From Amylostereum areolatum (Eukaryota; Basidiomycota; Agaricomycetes; Russulales; Stereaceae), in assembly GCA_012932865.1 (NCBI GenBank), contig SAXG01000030.1:248001-312000 (forward strand): a stretch of DNA of 64,000 bases, written 5' to 3'. The position numbers and the translations under genes were made by a program. The notes under the pieces are model-generated. The model was not told where the DNA came from. It made no database searches and worked only from the letters and a program-made list of their open reading frames with translations. Below, in pieces: positions 1-11,738 of the stretch. The first letter of the stretch is position 1. Every line of letters begins with the position of its first letter.

Positions 1-505
1 CCCGACAACGATCTGTGAGTGTGCAACCGTTTCATTTCAGCAACGTCTGACACGGCTACCTGCATAGCGACTCATCGGCGGCGTCAGTGTCGACGACGGA
101 CACGCCGACGGCACTCCTATCATCCCCATGGTCTGCACATGATGAAATCTCCACGGTTCACTCACGGAGAAGGAGAAGTCACCCAAGACTGTCCACGTAG
201 TCTGCGGCTGTACGAACGACGTTCAGCCGCACGGCGTGCATGTCGCGCACGATCTCGTCGAACATCAACTCAACGTTATCGTCCAAGATCCCCAAAAACA
301 CGGAGCAGCGGTCATGCGGCATCGCGGATAGGCGGTGGGCATGAGCAACATCGATGTCTGACTAGTTCCGGTGGGACTGGGCGGAATGGTAGCCAAATGG
401 TGCCATGAGGCCCAAGACATTCTACTACCCACCGTTCTTTACTACAAATCCAACGCACTATTCATATAAACGCCTATCCTTCCCGAATCCCGCCCGCACC
501 GTTCC
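1..505. other. No gene assigned (left edge)
   Basis: Open frames cross this stretch on the plus strand, and one of them (about 70-340) reads like coding sequence with a few stops. It could be the 3' end of a gene starting outside the window or a decayed relic. I recognise no family and see no complete gene. Confidence 0.4.
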
Positions 506-2293
506 TCAGCCAGCTAGGACAACATAATCACTGCCAAACTCGTCCACAAACCGCTTCTGCTGGCTCCTGTCGAGCACACAATCCTGGAATTCGACGCGGA
601 TGGGAGGATGCAAGTCAGAGGTCCACCGTAACTTGAGAACGCTAAACAGCTGAAAGAAGAGTGCGTTCGAATCGCCTTCTCGGAGGTTTACTTTCTGGAT
701 GACGAGCATGTTAAGTTTCGGGAAAAGCTCGTCATGGCGAAGGAAGATACGCTGGATGAACGCGCTAGCAGCTAAACCGCGGATAGTGAGGCGAGAAAGG
801 GATGTGAATGTGCGCGAGAGCTCGTCCCATGCGTAAAAATTGGGAGGAGGTTCAACTGCGTTGCTGGTTGGATCGGCGGGCAGAATGTGGTCGCAGTCGT
901 GGGTATGATATGTATATGTGAGGGAAGGGACCTCGGAGATCTCGGGAAGGCGACGAAGAACTTCCACTACGGCTGACCCGAGGTCGAGATGGCCGTCTGC
1001 TCCGTCCTCAGTCCACTCGAACTCCATGGTCTTGGCGTTGAACGGGAAAAGGTCATTTGATGGGGGGGATCGGATCGTGCGCAGTTCGACGCGCAAAGCG
1101 AACTTGGAACGTTTCATAACCAGCTCCGACTTCCTCACAGCATAGGACGCGTCTTCGGAAACGGGGGGGAGGATATCACGTATCATCGCGGCGATGACAT
1201 CCGCTTGAGCAGCGATCACCTGAGCAACGGACGCTCCTCCAATCCAAGGGCGCTCAACGCGTATGACGAAGGTGAAGTTATCCAAGGTGTTGGGAATCTT
1301 CAGGAAGCCCATGAGGGTTGGTAGTCGATTGATGTGGTCCGTAATCTTGAAAGTTTTGAGACGAGGGAAGATGATACTATGAGGAGGGACGAAAGATAAA
1401 GGCAGGTCGTCGAATGGAAGTGGTATTTCGAGGTCGAGGCTTGCGAAGTCACGGTTGTTCGTCCGGAGATCAAGGCTCTCTAAGTTCAGCGAGACGAGAG
1501 ATAGACCCGAAAGCATCATATCCATGTCTGGCCACACATTGGTCGCGTCAAGGGAGAGAAACTTCATGCTGGAAGTGAAGAGTCTTTGCCAGTGTTCGCT
1601 GTCGACGTCAATGATGACATCGAACAGAAGGAGGCTTTCGATCCTAAGCGTTCCAACATTGAGGAATTTGTCCGAAATGGCCAGAAGGAATTCCCCTCCG
1701 TCGATTGCGAGGGATTTGAGCATAGGAGCGGAGCGTCCTTCGAAAAGGCGCAGGACAGCTTCGGTAGATGAATGCGTTGTTTCGTCGGCGTTTATGATAA
1801 AGAGGTCCTCGATCCGATGACTCTCGTCGGCGACAAGCTGGATCGCACACAAGTTGGGCGCTACGTACGTGTCGTCCGGAATGTATCCGGGAGTCGCAGT
1901 GATCGGAAGGGAAGAGCCTCCTTTAGTTCGGGAGAGCTCAAGAGCCCTCTCGGTCCAAACGGTGTTTTGAACGGGGATGATTGTCCAGAGTCTAGGGCAC
2001 GCATATGCGATATCGCGCCATTGTCGGCAGACTTGAGATATGATGATGCCCAAGGGAAGATATTCTTCGCAACCGGAAAGTACGTTGCGGTCCTGCATGA
2101 GTTCGTCAAGTATCATGCAAAACAGCTCCGGTGGAAGACGACGGATAGGAGAGTAGGGGAAAGGGCGGTCGAATATGATGAGGGGAGCGGGAGTTGGTAT
2201 GGAGGTGCCGCTTCCATCAGGTAGGAATGCAGCTGAGCCTTTAGGACTACAATTTATGTCAGGGCGACGCGGGAAACCTTGAGCAGATATCAA
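506..2293 (-). CDS. F-box domain protein
   Basis: A single uninterrupted frame of 595 codons. Residues about 45-105 form an F-box-like motif: the core RLPPELFCMILDELM is followed by the SQVCRQWRDIAYACPRLW block typical of basidiomycete F-box proteins. The rest is a leucine-rich, irregular C-terminal half as in LRR-like F-box proteins. Such proteins act as substrate adaptors of SCF (Skp1-cullin) ubiquitin ligases by binding Skp1 through the F-box; the substrate is unknown. The start is the first ATG of the frame and gives an N-terminal tail of ordinary length. Two other F-box genes of the same architecture lie at 11.7-13.5 kb and 20.4-22.3 kb. The family is clear; the specific role is not. Confidence 0.85.
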   Translation of the reverse strand: MISAQGFPRRPDINCSPKGSAAFLPDGSGTSIPTPAPLIIFDRPFPYSPIRRLPPELFCMILDELMQDRNVLSGCEEYLPLGIIISQVCRQWRDIAYACPRLWTIIPVQNTVWTERALELSRTKGGSSLPITATPGYIPDDTYVAPNLCAIQLVADESHRIEDLFIINADETTHSSTEAVLRLFEGRSAPMLKSLAIDGGEFLLAISDKFLNVGTLRIESLLLFDVIIDVDSEHWQRLFTSSMKFLSLDATNVWPDMDMMLSGLSLVSLNLESLDLRTNNRDFASLDLEIPLPFDDLPLSFVPPHSIIFPRLKTFKITDHINRLPTLMGFLKIPNTLDNFTFVIRVERPWIGGASVAQVIAAQADVIAAMIRDILPPVSEDASYAVRKSELVMKRSKFALRVELRTIRSPPSNDLFPFNAKTMEFEWTEDGADGHLDLGSAVVEVLRRLPEISEVPSLTYTYHTHDCDHILPADPTSNAVEPPPNFYAWDELSRTFTSLSRLTIRGLAASAFIQRIFLRHDELFPKLNMLVIQKVNLREGDSNALFFQLFSVLKLRWTSDLHPPIRVEFQDCVLDRSQQKRFVDEFGSDYVVLAG

Positions 2294-2800
2294 GCTTCAC
2301 TTACTGAGGCGTCATGAAATAAGTGAGAAAGTGGGATACATGTTTTCGTACTCAGGCAGCTCATTTTATACCTAAAGCAAAATCCTGTCATTTGTTCACC
2401 GCATAACGACTCTAGAACAAGGCCGGGGCAGAAAACAAGACTTACTATATTTGGAAAAAAGAGGATTGAACAAAGGTTGTCAGCTCGTGTTCTTTTGACG
2501 ATGTGGAGTAGTGGTTATGGGCCTGCCTCGAGTCCGCGATAGGTGCAGAATAGTAACAAATCGATGGTGGAAGGAGTGGAAGGAGACATTCAGGCTGAGA
2601 ATGATGGTGCGCGCGGCGGGGCCGTAGGCCGTAAGGTAAGGCGTAGAGATAAGATTAAAAAATAAGATAAGATACGGATCATGTTCACCGGTGGCAGTCC
2701 CGGCCGGGTTGGCCGGTGGTCACCCCGTCCTTGTAGTTGGACTTTCACTATCAGTCTCCCTTGTAGTAGCCTTTGTTCCAAACGCCACGGTGCTGTCACT

Positions 2801-4382
2801 ATGCCAAGCGAAGATTATTTCAAGTATTGCAAAAGCCTTCGTACTTTCCCGGCTATCCAGGCTCCGCTCTCTCCCGCGGAACAGGAGGCGAAGTACAAAA
2901 CCCTCCTTTCCATCGAGACGGCGGAAACACAGCGAGCTACGGAACAAATTAGGACTGCTCTCGACCTCCAAGCACTTCGGGACACTGCTTCCAAGGTTCA
3001 ATGTCAAATATGTGCCGGGATATACCACATAGCACACGGTAAGCGCACATATTGCTCGTAGGTGGCCGATGTCACGTCTGACGACGCAAAGGCGATTACA
3101 ACCAGGTATCTTAGGAACTCTACTCATAAAGCTGAAGCGATTCTTTCTCATAGAGAATCATGTTTTTATCGTTACTTTTGAAGACGGATCAGACGTAATC
3201 GCTCGTGTCAACGGCAGCTACGCAGGCTACGACGACAAGGTGACACCCGAGGCCGTGGCCCACCGGATGGAAAGCGAGGTGATCTTTTTCACGCGATCTT
3301 ACGAGGACTCTCAACTAATATATGTATGTTCTCAGTATGCCACTATGACTCTGGTGCTTAGGAGAACTTCGATACCAGTCGCGAGAATACTGTTCATTGC
3401 TAGCGATGGCACGAATGCGGTACATTCTCCGTACACCCTGCAAACACGAGTAAGGCTCATCGTTTCGCATCATCGATATTGATTATCATATACTGCTCAG
3501 ATAATCGGACGCCCTTTGCATGAAATATGGCCTGCTCTCGATATCTCTGCCGACTCACAACTGAGCGCAGCCCAAATGGAAGCCGTCGTGCGACAAGTGG
3601 CACACATAGAGGGGCAGCTTATGCAGACCACATTCGACTCCATCGGAAGCCTTATTCGTGACCAAAGCAGCGGAGATATCAAGGTTTCCAGGATGGGCAT
3701 CTCGAAGGCGCACAACTACCCTTTGGTGGGCGATATCGGACCGTGGCAAAGTTCCCGCGCATACATTCAAGCCTGCATCCGCAGCCAGCTCAACCGTCTT
3801 CAAAACCACCCTCAGGAGTGGATCAAACGCCGTCTACAGGCGAACTTCTCCGAGGGCGAAGACCAGGCGAAAGAGCATCTGAAATTCTTTACCAGATGGT
3901 ATGCGCTACTCGAGGAGGCAACGGACACGCTAGACCTGAGCGAGTTCGATCCACCTCATTATCCGTTCGTGCTTGTCCATGACGATCTTGAGATGGGTAA
4001 CATTATGGTAGCCAACGATGACCCATCCCGCATCGTGGGCGTTGTCGACTGGGAAGGTGCTCGAGTCGTTCCTCTCTGGGCATCTTACTTCTCCACCCCG
4101 TTCCTCGGAAAGGGCATGTATGTCGGAGATGACCCCGATTTGCTGGATCGCCTATTGGATATTCGACGAAAGATTCATGTATCTATGCAGCCAGCCCTAG
4201 AACATGTCGAGGAGGCGACGAGTGGACTGCGAGCCCTTTGGTACATAGCAAATCGCCCTTCCATGTTCCACACACCTCCGAATGTTCTCGGCGCCTTGGA
4301 ACACTTTCTTCGATCGCGGCCGCAAGACGACGCGCGCCTTTTTGTCCAAACGATTCGACTGGGATATAGTGTTTGTAAGTAG
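2801..4382 (+). CDS. Aminoglycoside phosphotransferase (APH)-like kinase, copy 1
   Basis: A multi-exon gene starting at ATG 2801 (MPSEDYFKYCKS). The central part has the glycine-poor N-lobe strand VFIVTFEDGSDVIARVNGSY. The C-lobe carries the Brenner-type catalytic segment VLVHDDLEMGNIMV and the Mg-binding segment GVVDWEGARVVPLW, as in the APH/choline kinase fold. Such fungal enzymes are predicted small-molecule kinases; the substrate is unknown. At least three introns are needed: after IYHIAHG near 3038, around 3100-3160, and within 3300-3500. The last large exon runs to the stop at 4382. The neighbour at 4681-6524 is a tandem paralogue with the same intron positions. HDDLEMGN replaces the more usual HGDLHPGN but keeps the Asp and Asn. 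Confidence 0.8.
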
Positions 4383-4680
4383 TCCCATCTGGCTCTTCGG
4401 GTGCCGCAGCGACGAAAGAAGAGCAGAGTTATGTTTATGCCGTTTGTTCAATTTGTCTATGTCTTCCTCTATCCGCTCGTGAGTCTCGATGTCTATAGTG
4501 TACATAAGTACAACTCACTACCATGATGTCGAGAATGGGAATGGTATGGCGGCTTATTATGGTGACGTAATTACATCCACAAACCAACACCTCTGAGTCC
4601 CGACTTGCGTCTTGCTTTTTGTTTTGACGCCCCACCCTCGATCCATATCTCTCGTTGTTGTCTGCGCCACCTCTGACGGC

Positions 4681-6524
4681 ATGGATGAAGACTACCTGGA
4701 CTACTGTATAGCCATCAGAACTCACCCCGCCGTTCAGAAGCCTTTGTCGCCTGCTGCGTTGGCGGCCAAATACGAGAGAGTTATGAGCACCGGCCCTGAT
4801 GATATGAAGCGGATGTCTGCGCAGGTAAAGACTTTGCTCAATTTGGAGGCACTCAAAGATGATGGGTCAAAATTGTTGGGGAAGAAGGCCTCTGGGATCT
4901 ACCACATAGCTCAAGGTACGTCTTCTTCAGCTCTCGCCGAGAGCCAACGCATACTTACTCAGACTGGATACGACCACGTACGCAGGCGGCTTCAACCAAG
5001 TAAGCTGCTCTTGTCTGTTCTCGACATCTAACACTCATGTTTTCACGATAGGTCTTCGTTATCACCTTTGAAGACGATTCAGATGTGATAGCCAGGGTTA
5101 ACTGCAGCTACGCTGGCCAGGACGACGAATTACCCCCGGACAATGTGGCCCACCGAATCGAGAGCGAGGTTAGTTACTCTTTTCGTGTGCACGATAGGTG
5201 TCTGATAATTGTCGATTAGTACGCTACTGTGATAACAGTTCGCCGGAGAACGTCCATACCCGTCGCAAAAATGCTGTCTGTTGTGACCAGTACATCGAAT
5301 CCGGTTAGGGCACCTTACAGCATACAATCTCGCGTAAGTTCTGCCATCGCCATTCTCGTTCTCGTTCAACCATCGACAATATTCCTCCTTCAGATAATAG
5401 GCCGACCTCTCCATGAAGTTTGGCCGAGCCCCACCAAACCTGTCACGTCAAAGCTCAGCGCAGACCAAATGGAGGTTCTCGTCCAACAAGTCGCCCGAAT
5501 AGAAGGCGAACTCATGGCAACAACGTTCGATGCAATAGGAAGCCTCATACGAGACGGAAAATCCGGAGATATTCGGGTCGGAAGGCTGGGCCCGTCAAGG
5601 GAGCATTTATACCCCATGGCAGCGCACGATATCGGCCCGTGGACAACCTCTCGCGCATTCATACAGGCCTCCCTGCGCCGCCAGCTCAGTCGTCTCCAAA
5701 GTCGACCCCAAGCTTGGATCAAACAACGGATGTCGGGAAACCTTGCGGATAGCGAGGAACAAGCGTGGGAAGACTTGGACTATTTCACTCAGTGGTATGC
5801 AGCCCTCGACAAGGCGATGGACAAACTTGACCTAAGCGAATTCGATCCGCCTCGCTTCCCGTTCGTGTTGGTCCACGATGATCTTGAAATGGGCAATATA
5901 TTGGTGGCCGATGAGGATCCGTCGCGCGTGGTAGGTATTGTCGATTGGGAGGGCGCCCGAGTCGTACCTCTCTGGGCGTCACATTTCGCCAACTGGTTCC
6001 TCGGCGAGGGCATGTATGTCGGGGAGGAGCCCGATCTTCTCCAACGCCTACTAGACGTCCGCGAAGGAATACACGTCTCCATGCAGCCTGCGATGGAAGG
6101 CATCTCCGCCTCGACGGACGGACTTCGCGCGCTTTGGTATATAGCTGACCAGACATCAGCCTATCACTCTCCCCCGAATGCACTCGGAGCCTTGGAACAC
6201 TTTCTCAGGTCACGTCCCAAGGAAGATACACAACGTTTCGAGGATGCGGTTAGAATGGGCTACGGTGAGCGAATCCGAACTTGCAGTTCTAGGCGACCAT
6301 ACGCCAAACTTCGATATAGCATACGTCCATGGCAAGCTGGAGTAATGGATGCCTTCACATACCTTGTGTTTTTTCCATTATTGTGCGATATAGGAATGTT
6401 TTTCAAGGGAACACCTGGTTCACTACATTTCACACTTGCGGTAGGCATCCGCAAGCGCAAGTATTCAGTCTCGCATGCCAACCTCATTCTCGTCCCCTGC
6501 ATTGAAAGTATAAGAGCGACATAA
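4681..6524 (+). CDS. Aminoglycoside phosphotransferase (APH)-like kinase, copy 2
   Basis: Tandem paralogue of the gene at 2801-4382, starting at ATG 4681 (MDEDYLDYCIAIRTHPAVQK). The same landmarks occur in order: VFVITFEDDSDVIARVNCSY (exon from about 5052), PVAKMLSVVTS, a REWP-like helix region, the catalytic VLVHDDLEMGNILV and the metal-binding GIVDWEGARVVPLW. Introns fall in the same places as in copy 1, for example after IYHIAQG near 4915 and before about 5052. The C-terminus differs: copy 1 stops shortly after the final helix, whereas the frame here continues about 90 codons to 6524. That tail may be partly intronic or untranslated, so the 3' end is uncertain. The product is a predicted small-molecule kinase of unknown substrate. 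Confidence 0.75.
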
Positions 6525-6876
6525 AGGCTGACACGAAGTTAGTAGAAAGACAGCGTAGGACTGACGTCGTATTCGTGGCCGTGGTAACTAGTAGTCTTGG
6601 ACCCTAACGCGTATCTGGGGTTGGATGAGGGACGCCGGTATATGGAAGATATCGCAAGCCGCAAGGTACAGAGCCCATCTGTCGCCTCCTTGTATGGGCA
6701 GCTGTGAATGTATACGAGACAATACTTACTACTTTTTCTTCGGGGCGTTGTCGATTATCATCGAGTTACATATCAGTCTCGATAACGGCTTATCGGCATT
6801 CGATATTCAGGATTGACTCGGGTGGTGTACAGCTGTTCTTTCCCTCTATTCTGTGATCTCTGTTCCACCTCGATTA
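6525..6876. other. Intergenic, APH-like gene to SCYL gene
   Basis: No coding signal recognised. It should contain the 3' UTR of the APH-like gene and the promoter and 5' UTR of the downstream SCYL-type gene. Pyrimidine-rich tracts precede ATG 6877. Confidence 0.5.
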
Positions 6877-9800
6877 ATGGATTACCTACGGACGTTGGGG
6901 TCTGCCGCAGTGTCCTCTCTGGTTCAAAAGTCGGGCCTTAACCTCCCTTTCTCCCTGGGTGCAAAAGTCGTCGCGTACGAAGACGCAAGTATCTGGACGC
7001 TTTACGATGCCACGAAACGGGTGCGTTCATTTTGACCGTCTTTCACTATCACAATCACTCAAATCTCTTCTAGGAGGACGGCTCTCCCGTTTCGGTTTTT
7101 GAGTTCGATGGATCAGCACCAAGCAAGAGAAACCTGCTGACCCTCGCGAAGAATGCGATGCGCAAGCTGCGAGTGACGCGACACCCCGACGTTCTCAAGT
7201 TTATGGACGCAGTCGAAACAGATACAACGGTCTACATTATGACGGAGCGTGTCAAACCCCTCTCGTCTGAGATTAAATCATGGTCGGCGAAGGAGATCCA
7301 AGAGAAGCAGGAGTGGCTGCTGTGGGGTCTACACAGGATAACCGTTCGTCGCCATAGCCCCTTCCTTCGGTCTATGTCGCTTATACGGATGCTGTTTAGA
7401 ATGCCCTTGCCTTTGTCAACGACCCATGCAATTCAACCCACGGGAACATCCGCATTTCATCCATATTTCTGTCTTCGACGGGCGAGTGGAAGCTTGGAGG
7501 ATTCGAGGTGTTGAGTAACCCCACCGACCCAGCTGCAGTTCTCTATGTACGTAGCACACTGTCGTCAATATATCCTCCTCTTACCGGAGCGGCAGACATT
7601 CGCTGGTTTGTTATCGGGCATCAATGATGCCTCCTCGCCAGAAATCAAGAAGAGTGGTTGGTCCGCATTGAAAGAGTGAAGTCTTCCCTGTCCTCTGGAT
7701 ACCAGTATCCGTCTCATGCGACTACCAGTCAGCCTCCTGCAGCACCCGACTCCTACGCGCTAGCAATCCTTATCCACAACCTTTTCAACCCGTCTGCTGG
7801 TCCCCCGCCGACAACGCAACCGCCACATCCACCACCACAGCCCTCTTCCCGAGGTTCAATCCCGACTTCTGTCTTCCCTTCTTTCAAAAAGCTGCTCAAT
7901 CCCAACCCGAAGGCGCGTATGAACGCGAAGGGTTTCTTCGACGTTGGTATGGCCGAAAGCGCAAGCGAAGGGGGGTTTTTCAAGTCGAACAGACTGCTTA
8001 GGATATGCGAAGGGCTGGAGGGTTTCGGTCTCATGTCGGGTGGAGAGCGGGCAAACTTGCTTCGGTATGATCCTCTCTACTCCGCATTTTCCACAAGCTA
8101 ACGAGTGTCTAGAACTATCAAAGACGTTTCACCAACCCTTCCTGCAACATTCGGCACGCACCTCATCCTTCCGTCCCTAATCTCCTCATTATCAATGCCA
8201 ACCATGGCCGTGCAAGCGTCTGCGATCGTCCCCCTCGTAGTTCAACTTGGCCGTGGTGTTTCTGGCGACGAATACGCGAAGCTCATCCTGGAGCCCATCA
8301 TCAAACTATTCGCAAGCCCTGACCGGGGTACACGCATAGCTCTATTGGATAATCTCCCTGAATTTGCTCCCAAACTTGACAAAAAGATGGTTTCCGACAA
8401 GATCTGGCCACACCTCGTATGTCGGCATTTCTTTGGTCGTGCGAATGCGCGCTTACAGACGTTGTAGCAAACTGGTTTCAGTGACACCATCGCGCTCATC
8501 CGTGAAGCGACGGTCAAGTCAGTCGGTCTTCTCTCAGATAAGGTACGTTTCGCACCGGTCTTCACCCGCAATTACCCACCTTTCGACTTCAGTTCTCTGA
8601 ACGTATCCTGAACAACGATCTCCTTCGACACCTCGCCCGCCTGCAATCCGACCCGGAAGCCTCTATTCGCACAAATACCTGCATTCTCATTGGACGCCTA
8701 GGTCCAACCCTGGGATATAACACGAAGCGCAAGGTGCTTGTCATGGCTTTCGGCAAGGCAATCAAAGACGACTTTGTGCACGCACGGGTGGCGGGACTTA
8801 TGGCATTCATGGCCTGTGTTGACTGCTTCGATATCGAGGAGCTAGCCGGGAAGGTCCTGGGGGTGGTAGCTGGAGCTTTAGTCGATAAAGAGAAGTATGT
8901 AACCCATATCTCTTCGCGAGTCATGTTGATTAACCTATAGACAGGGTCGTGCGGGATCAAGCCTTCAAGGCCATCGAGCTATTTATAAAGAAGATAGAGG
9001 CTCATGCGGCTACTATGGTACGGCTGCCAAACTAAGGGTCTGACCACTTGCTGATGATATGTGGATGGTTTAGCCAGAGACAGCCCCCGAAAGCGACGTT
9101 CCCAACCCTTTAGGCGCCTTCGCAGCCTCAACAAATGGCCAGACTACTATCGCAGGTTCCGCCGCAGGAGCGGCTGGTGCACTGGCAGGCTGGGCTATCT
9201 CTTCCCTCGGAAAATCTGTAAGGCGCTTCATTCATACAATGGATCGAAGGCATTCTGATGGATGTTGAGTGTAGCTCGCAAGCAACGAGCTCCAAACCTC
9301 GATCTCTTCAACTTCTTCCACCTTGACTACATCTCCTCCGCCCATCCCCGTTTCTTCCCGTCCAGCTCCAGCTCCAGCAGTACCGTCTTCTTCCAAACCA
9401 AAAGGAATGCAACTTGGCGGATCCAAGTCCTCGAAGAATGGTGTATTATCTGCTATGTCCGCCGAAGAGGGTCTGTGGGGCGACGGTGACCTGATAGATG
9501 TGAATGCGGACGAGGACGACTGGAGTAAACTCTTTCTTTTTTTGGTGTTTTCTTCCCTGTGTTGACCGTCTCCATCTTTCCCCAGGTGCTTTTGAGAGTG
9601 CTCCCACTAGGAAGCCTGTTGACTCCGTAGGCCTTGGCTTTGATGACTTAAGCTCAAGCGCAGCGAATGGTAAATAGTGCCACTTTCGTCTGCTGAACAT
9701 GAGTATCTAAGTGTTTATGTTCATAGGTGACGAAGACCCGTGGAGTTCCATGGAAGATACGACAGCCACAAGTCCCAAACCTTCTCCGGAACGTCCTCCA

Positions 9801-10148
9801 ATATACTCCTCGCTGTCAACTCAGCCACGAAAACCCGCACAAATATCCCGCAATTCAACCCTGTCGCCCTCACTGACGTCCTCGACAACAGCAAGCCAAC
9901 GATCGACACCTCTCACTTCGCCGCTTCCTGATAGGGATACGCCCTCTCCGGCACCAGCCACGCCGATCAGTACGGCGGGGATGACGAAAGAGGAGAAAGC
10001 GGCGGAGATGGCGAGGAGGAAGGAGGAGAGGAAGCAGGTATGCTGTCTCTTTATGTCGCTTTGTCCAATGGTATACTGATTATCGGTGCTTCAGCGCATA
10101 GCTCAGCTCAAGGAGCAGAAGAAAGGTGCCGTGGCTGCGAAGGCATAG
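6877..10148 (+). CDS. SCYL1/Cex1-type N-terminal kinase-like protein
   Basis: A multi-exon gene. It begins MDYLRTLGSAAVSSLV followed by LPFSLGAKVVAYEDASIW, the diagnostic N-terminus of SCY1-like pseudokinases (animal SCYL1, yeast Cex1). A kinase-like domain with degenerate motifs spans about 7070-7700. HEAT repeats follow (about 8100-9000; for example VPLVVQLGRGVSGDEYAK and IGRLGPTLGYNTKRKVL). A low-complexity Ser/Pro region leads to a charged C-terminal helix, MTKEEKAAEMARRKEERKQ, and a basic end finishing at TAG 10146-10148. The family acts in tRNA export and in Golgi/COPI traffic, and the basic tail resembles the COPI-binding tail of SCYL1. Introns are numerous (for example around 7034-7074, 8104-8113 and 10038-10094). 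The start is the family-conserved Met rather than the upstream in-frame ATG at 6853. Confidence 0.88.
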
Positions 10149-11540
10149 CTGATGCTTCGTGTTGTTATATACTTTATGGGACCGATGTTCCTCTTTATTT
10201 TATTCTTCGTACTACATCTGCATTCCTATGATATTCGGAGGCCCAAACCATAATGAAGCAGCTTACTCTCCTCGGATTTGTTACAATTCATCCTAACTAA
10301 CCTCCACAGGCGACATTCGGTCGCGGACAAGAACACGTCGTGGATCAATGATATCGCAAGGCAATCAAGGTGGACGTCGACACAGGTCCGAAGCATCATG
10401 TCCCTCCAAAGGACAGGTCAAACCAGAGCTATTTTCCCGAATTTCCTCTTGAAGGCCCCAACTCCGTCCGACTGCAAAATAGAGGTTCAATGCTTCTGGA
10501 CCTTTGGTGTGTTTTCATCTGCCACTTCCAACCAGCACTTGCTGATCGCTGTCGTAGGCGAACTTCAAGGCCCTTTAACGCACACGTCGGTACTCCCGCG
10601 CGGTGAACCAACGTTCTGCTCTCTCGTCCTCATCTTCCTCGCCAAGCGCGAGGGTGGAAGTTCCGCCTTTTGCCGCCACCATGACAAGTGACCCCTCAAC
10701 TCGGAAGATGCTGTCGTAAACCATATGGAATGCGTTGCATCGCGCGGTCTTTCACAGTGACGTCGAGCACGAAGGTTTACCGTGGCACCCCTAACGTACA
10801 ATATTCCTTCCACGGATGGGAAGACACGCAAGACCAACGTGGAGGACCTTGCCGACGAAGATGATGGAAAGCTATATGAAGGCGAAGAGGTGGACGAAGC
10901 GAGAGCGAAGACGAGGACAAGGACAAGAATACCTACATATGCCCAAGACGAAGACGTAGGCGAGGCTGACTTGCCTGCACTTTCGACTGGTCTCTACCTG
11001 CCCATATCCAACGAGGACACCTTTGCCGATCCTAGTGCCTGCGCAAACGGCTTTAGCCTCCGTCACATCTACCCATTCAATCACCCATGACGTTCCCCAC
11101 ATCCTCAAATTCAAAGTCAGTGGCGTCGTCACATGGCGCATCTAATCCTTCGGCCTCCAGGCTCCAGTCCATCATGCATCATCCTTTGTGGTTTCAACGT
11201 TTCAACCTGCTATCGACCACTTCCGGTCCAACTTTTCTCCTTCTCGATATACGTCCAGGAGCCCGGATCGTGCTCGTCCCCGGCGACGCTTTCGACCAGG
11301 ATGCTGCGTGGGCCACCCACCCCTTTGACTTGTACAAGCACGAGTGCCTATTCATGGCATATGGGAGGAGACTAGGGTGGGGGAACAGCGTATCCTTCGC
11401 CGGATGGGTTGAGGGGGGCTGCAGTGCGAAAGTAGGACTACGATTATCACCAGCGATCTACCCGATACCGTCCCTGGATGCTGTTCTTCTAAACGACCTT
11501 GCATTGTGTTCTGTATATGGTCTCCTTTGTTGTCCTCGAG
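10149..11540. other. No intact gene; possible decayed coding sequence
   Basis: Several short plus-strand frames look compositionally coding, for example an acidic stretch at about 10780-11090 and a stretch at 11087-11500. They are broken by stops, cannot be joined convincingly by introns, and match no family I recognise. The stretch also holds the 3' UTR of the SCYL-type gene and the promoter of the F-box gene at 11,739. Confidence 0.4.
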
Positions 11541-11544
11541 TATG

Positions 11545-11553
11545 TATATAAGG
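11545..11553 (+). promoter_or_regulatory. Putative TATA box of F-box gene
   Basis: TATATAAGG lies about 190 bp upstream of ATG 11739 on the coding strand. With a start site some 30 bp downstream, it would give a leader of about 160 nt that contains the intron at 11660-11720. Confidence 0.45.
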
Positions 11554-11659
11554 CTTGCAGAGAGCTTGGTTTCAACCTCTCCGACCATATCGCTACGCCT
11601 ACATCTCCTCGGTCGCAGCTGAGATTGTGCACATACTCTTGCCTACGGTTCCCTTGGTG

Positions 11660-11720
11660 GTATGTGTTATCTCCATCGTCTGTCCACGAGTTCCGCCCCA
11701 TACTAACCAATGACAAGCAG
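11660..11720 (+). other. Putative 5' UTR intron
   Basis: GTATGT donor, a TACTAAC branch-point match at 11701-11707 and a CAG acceptor at 11718-11720 define a 61-nt intron ending 18 nt before the F-box start codon. All three signals are near-consensus for fungi. Removing it explains why the frame upstream of ATG 11739 need not be coding. Confidence 0.55.
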
Positions 11721-11738
11721 AGATCACACACAACCACC

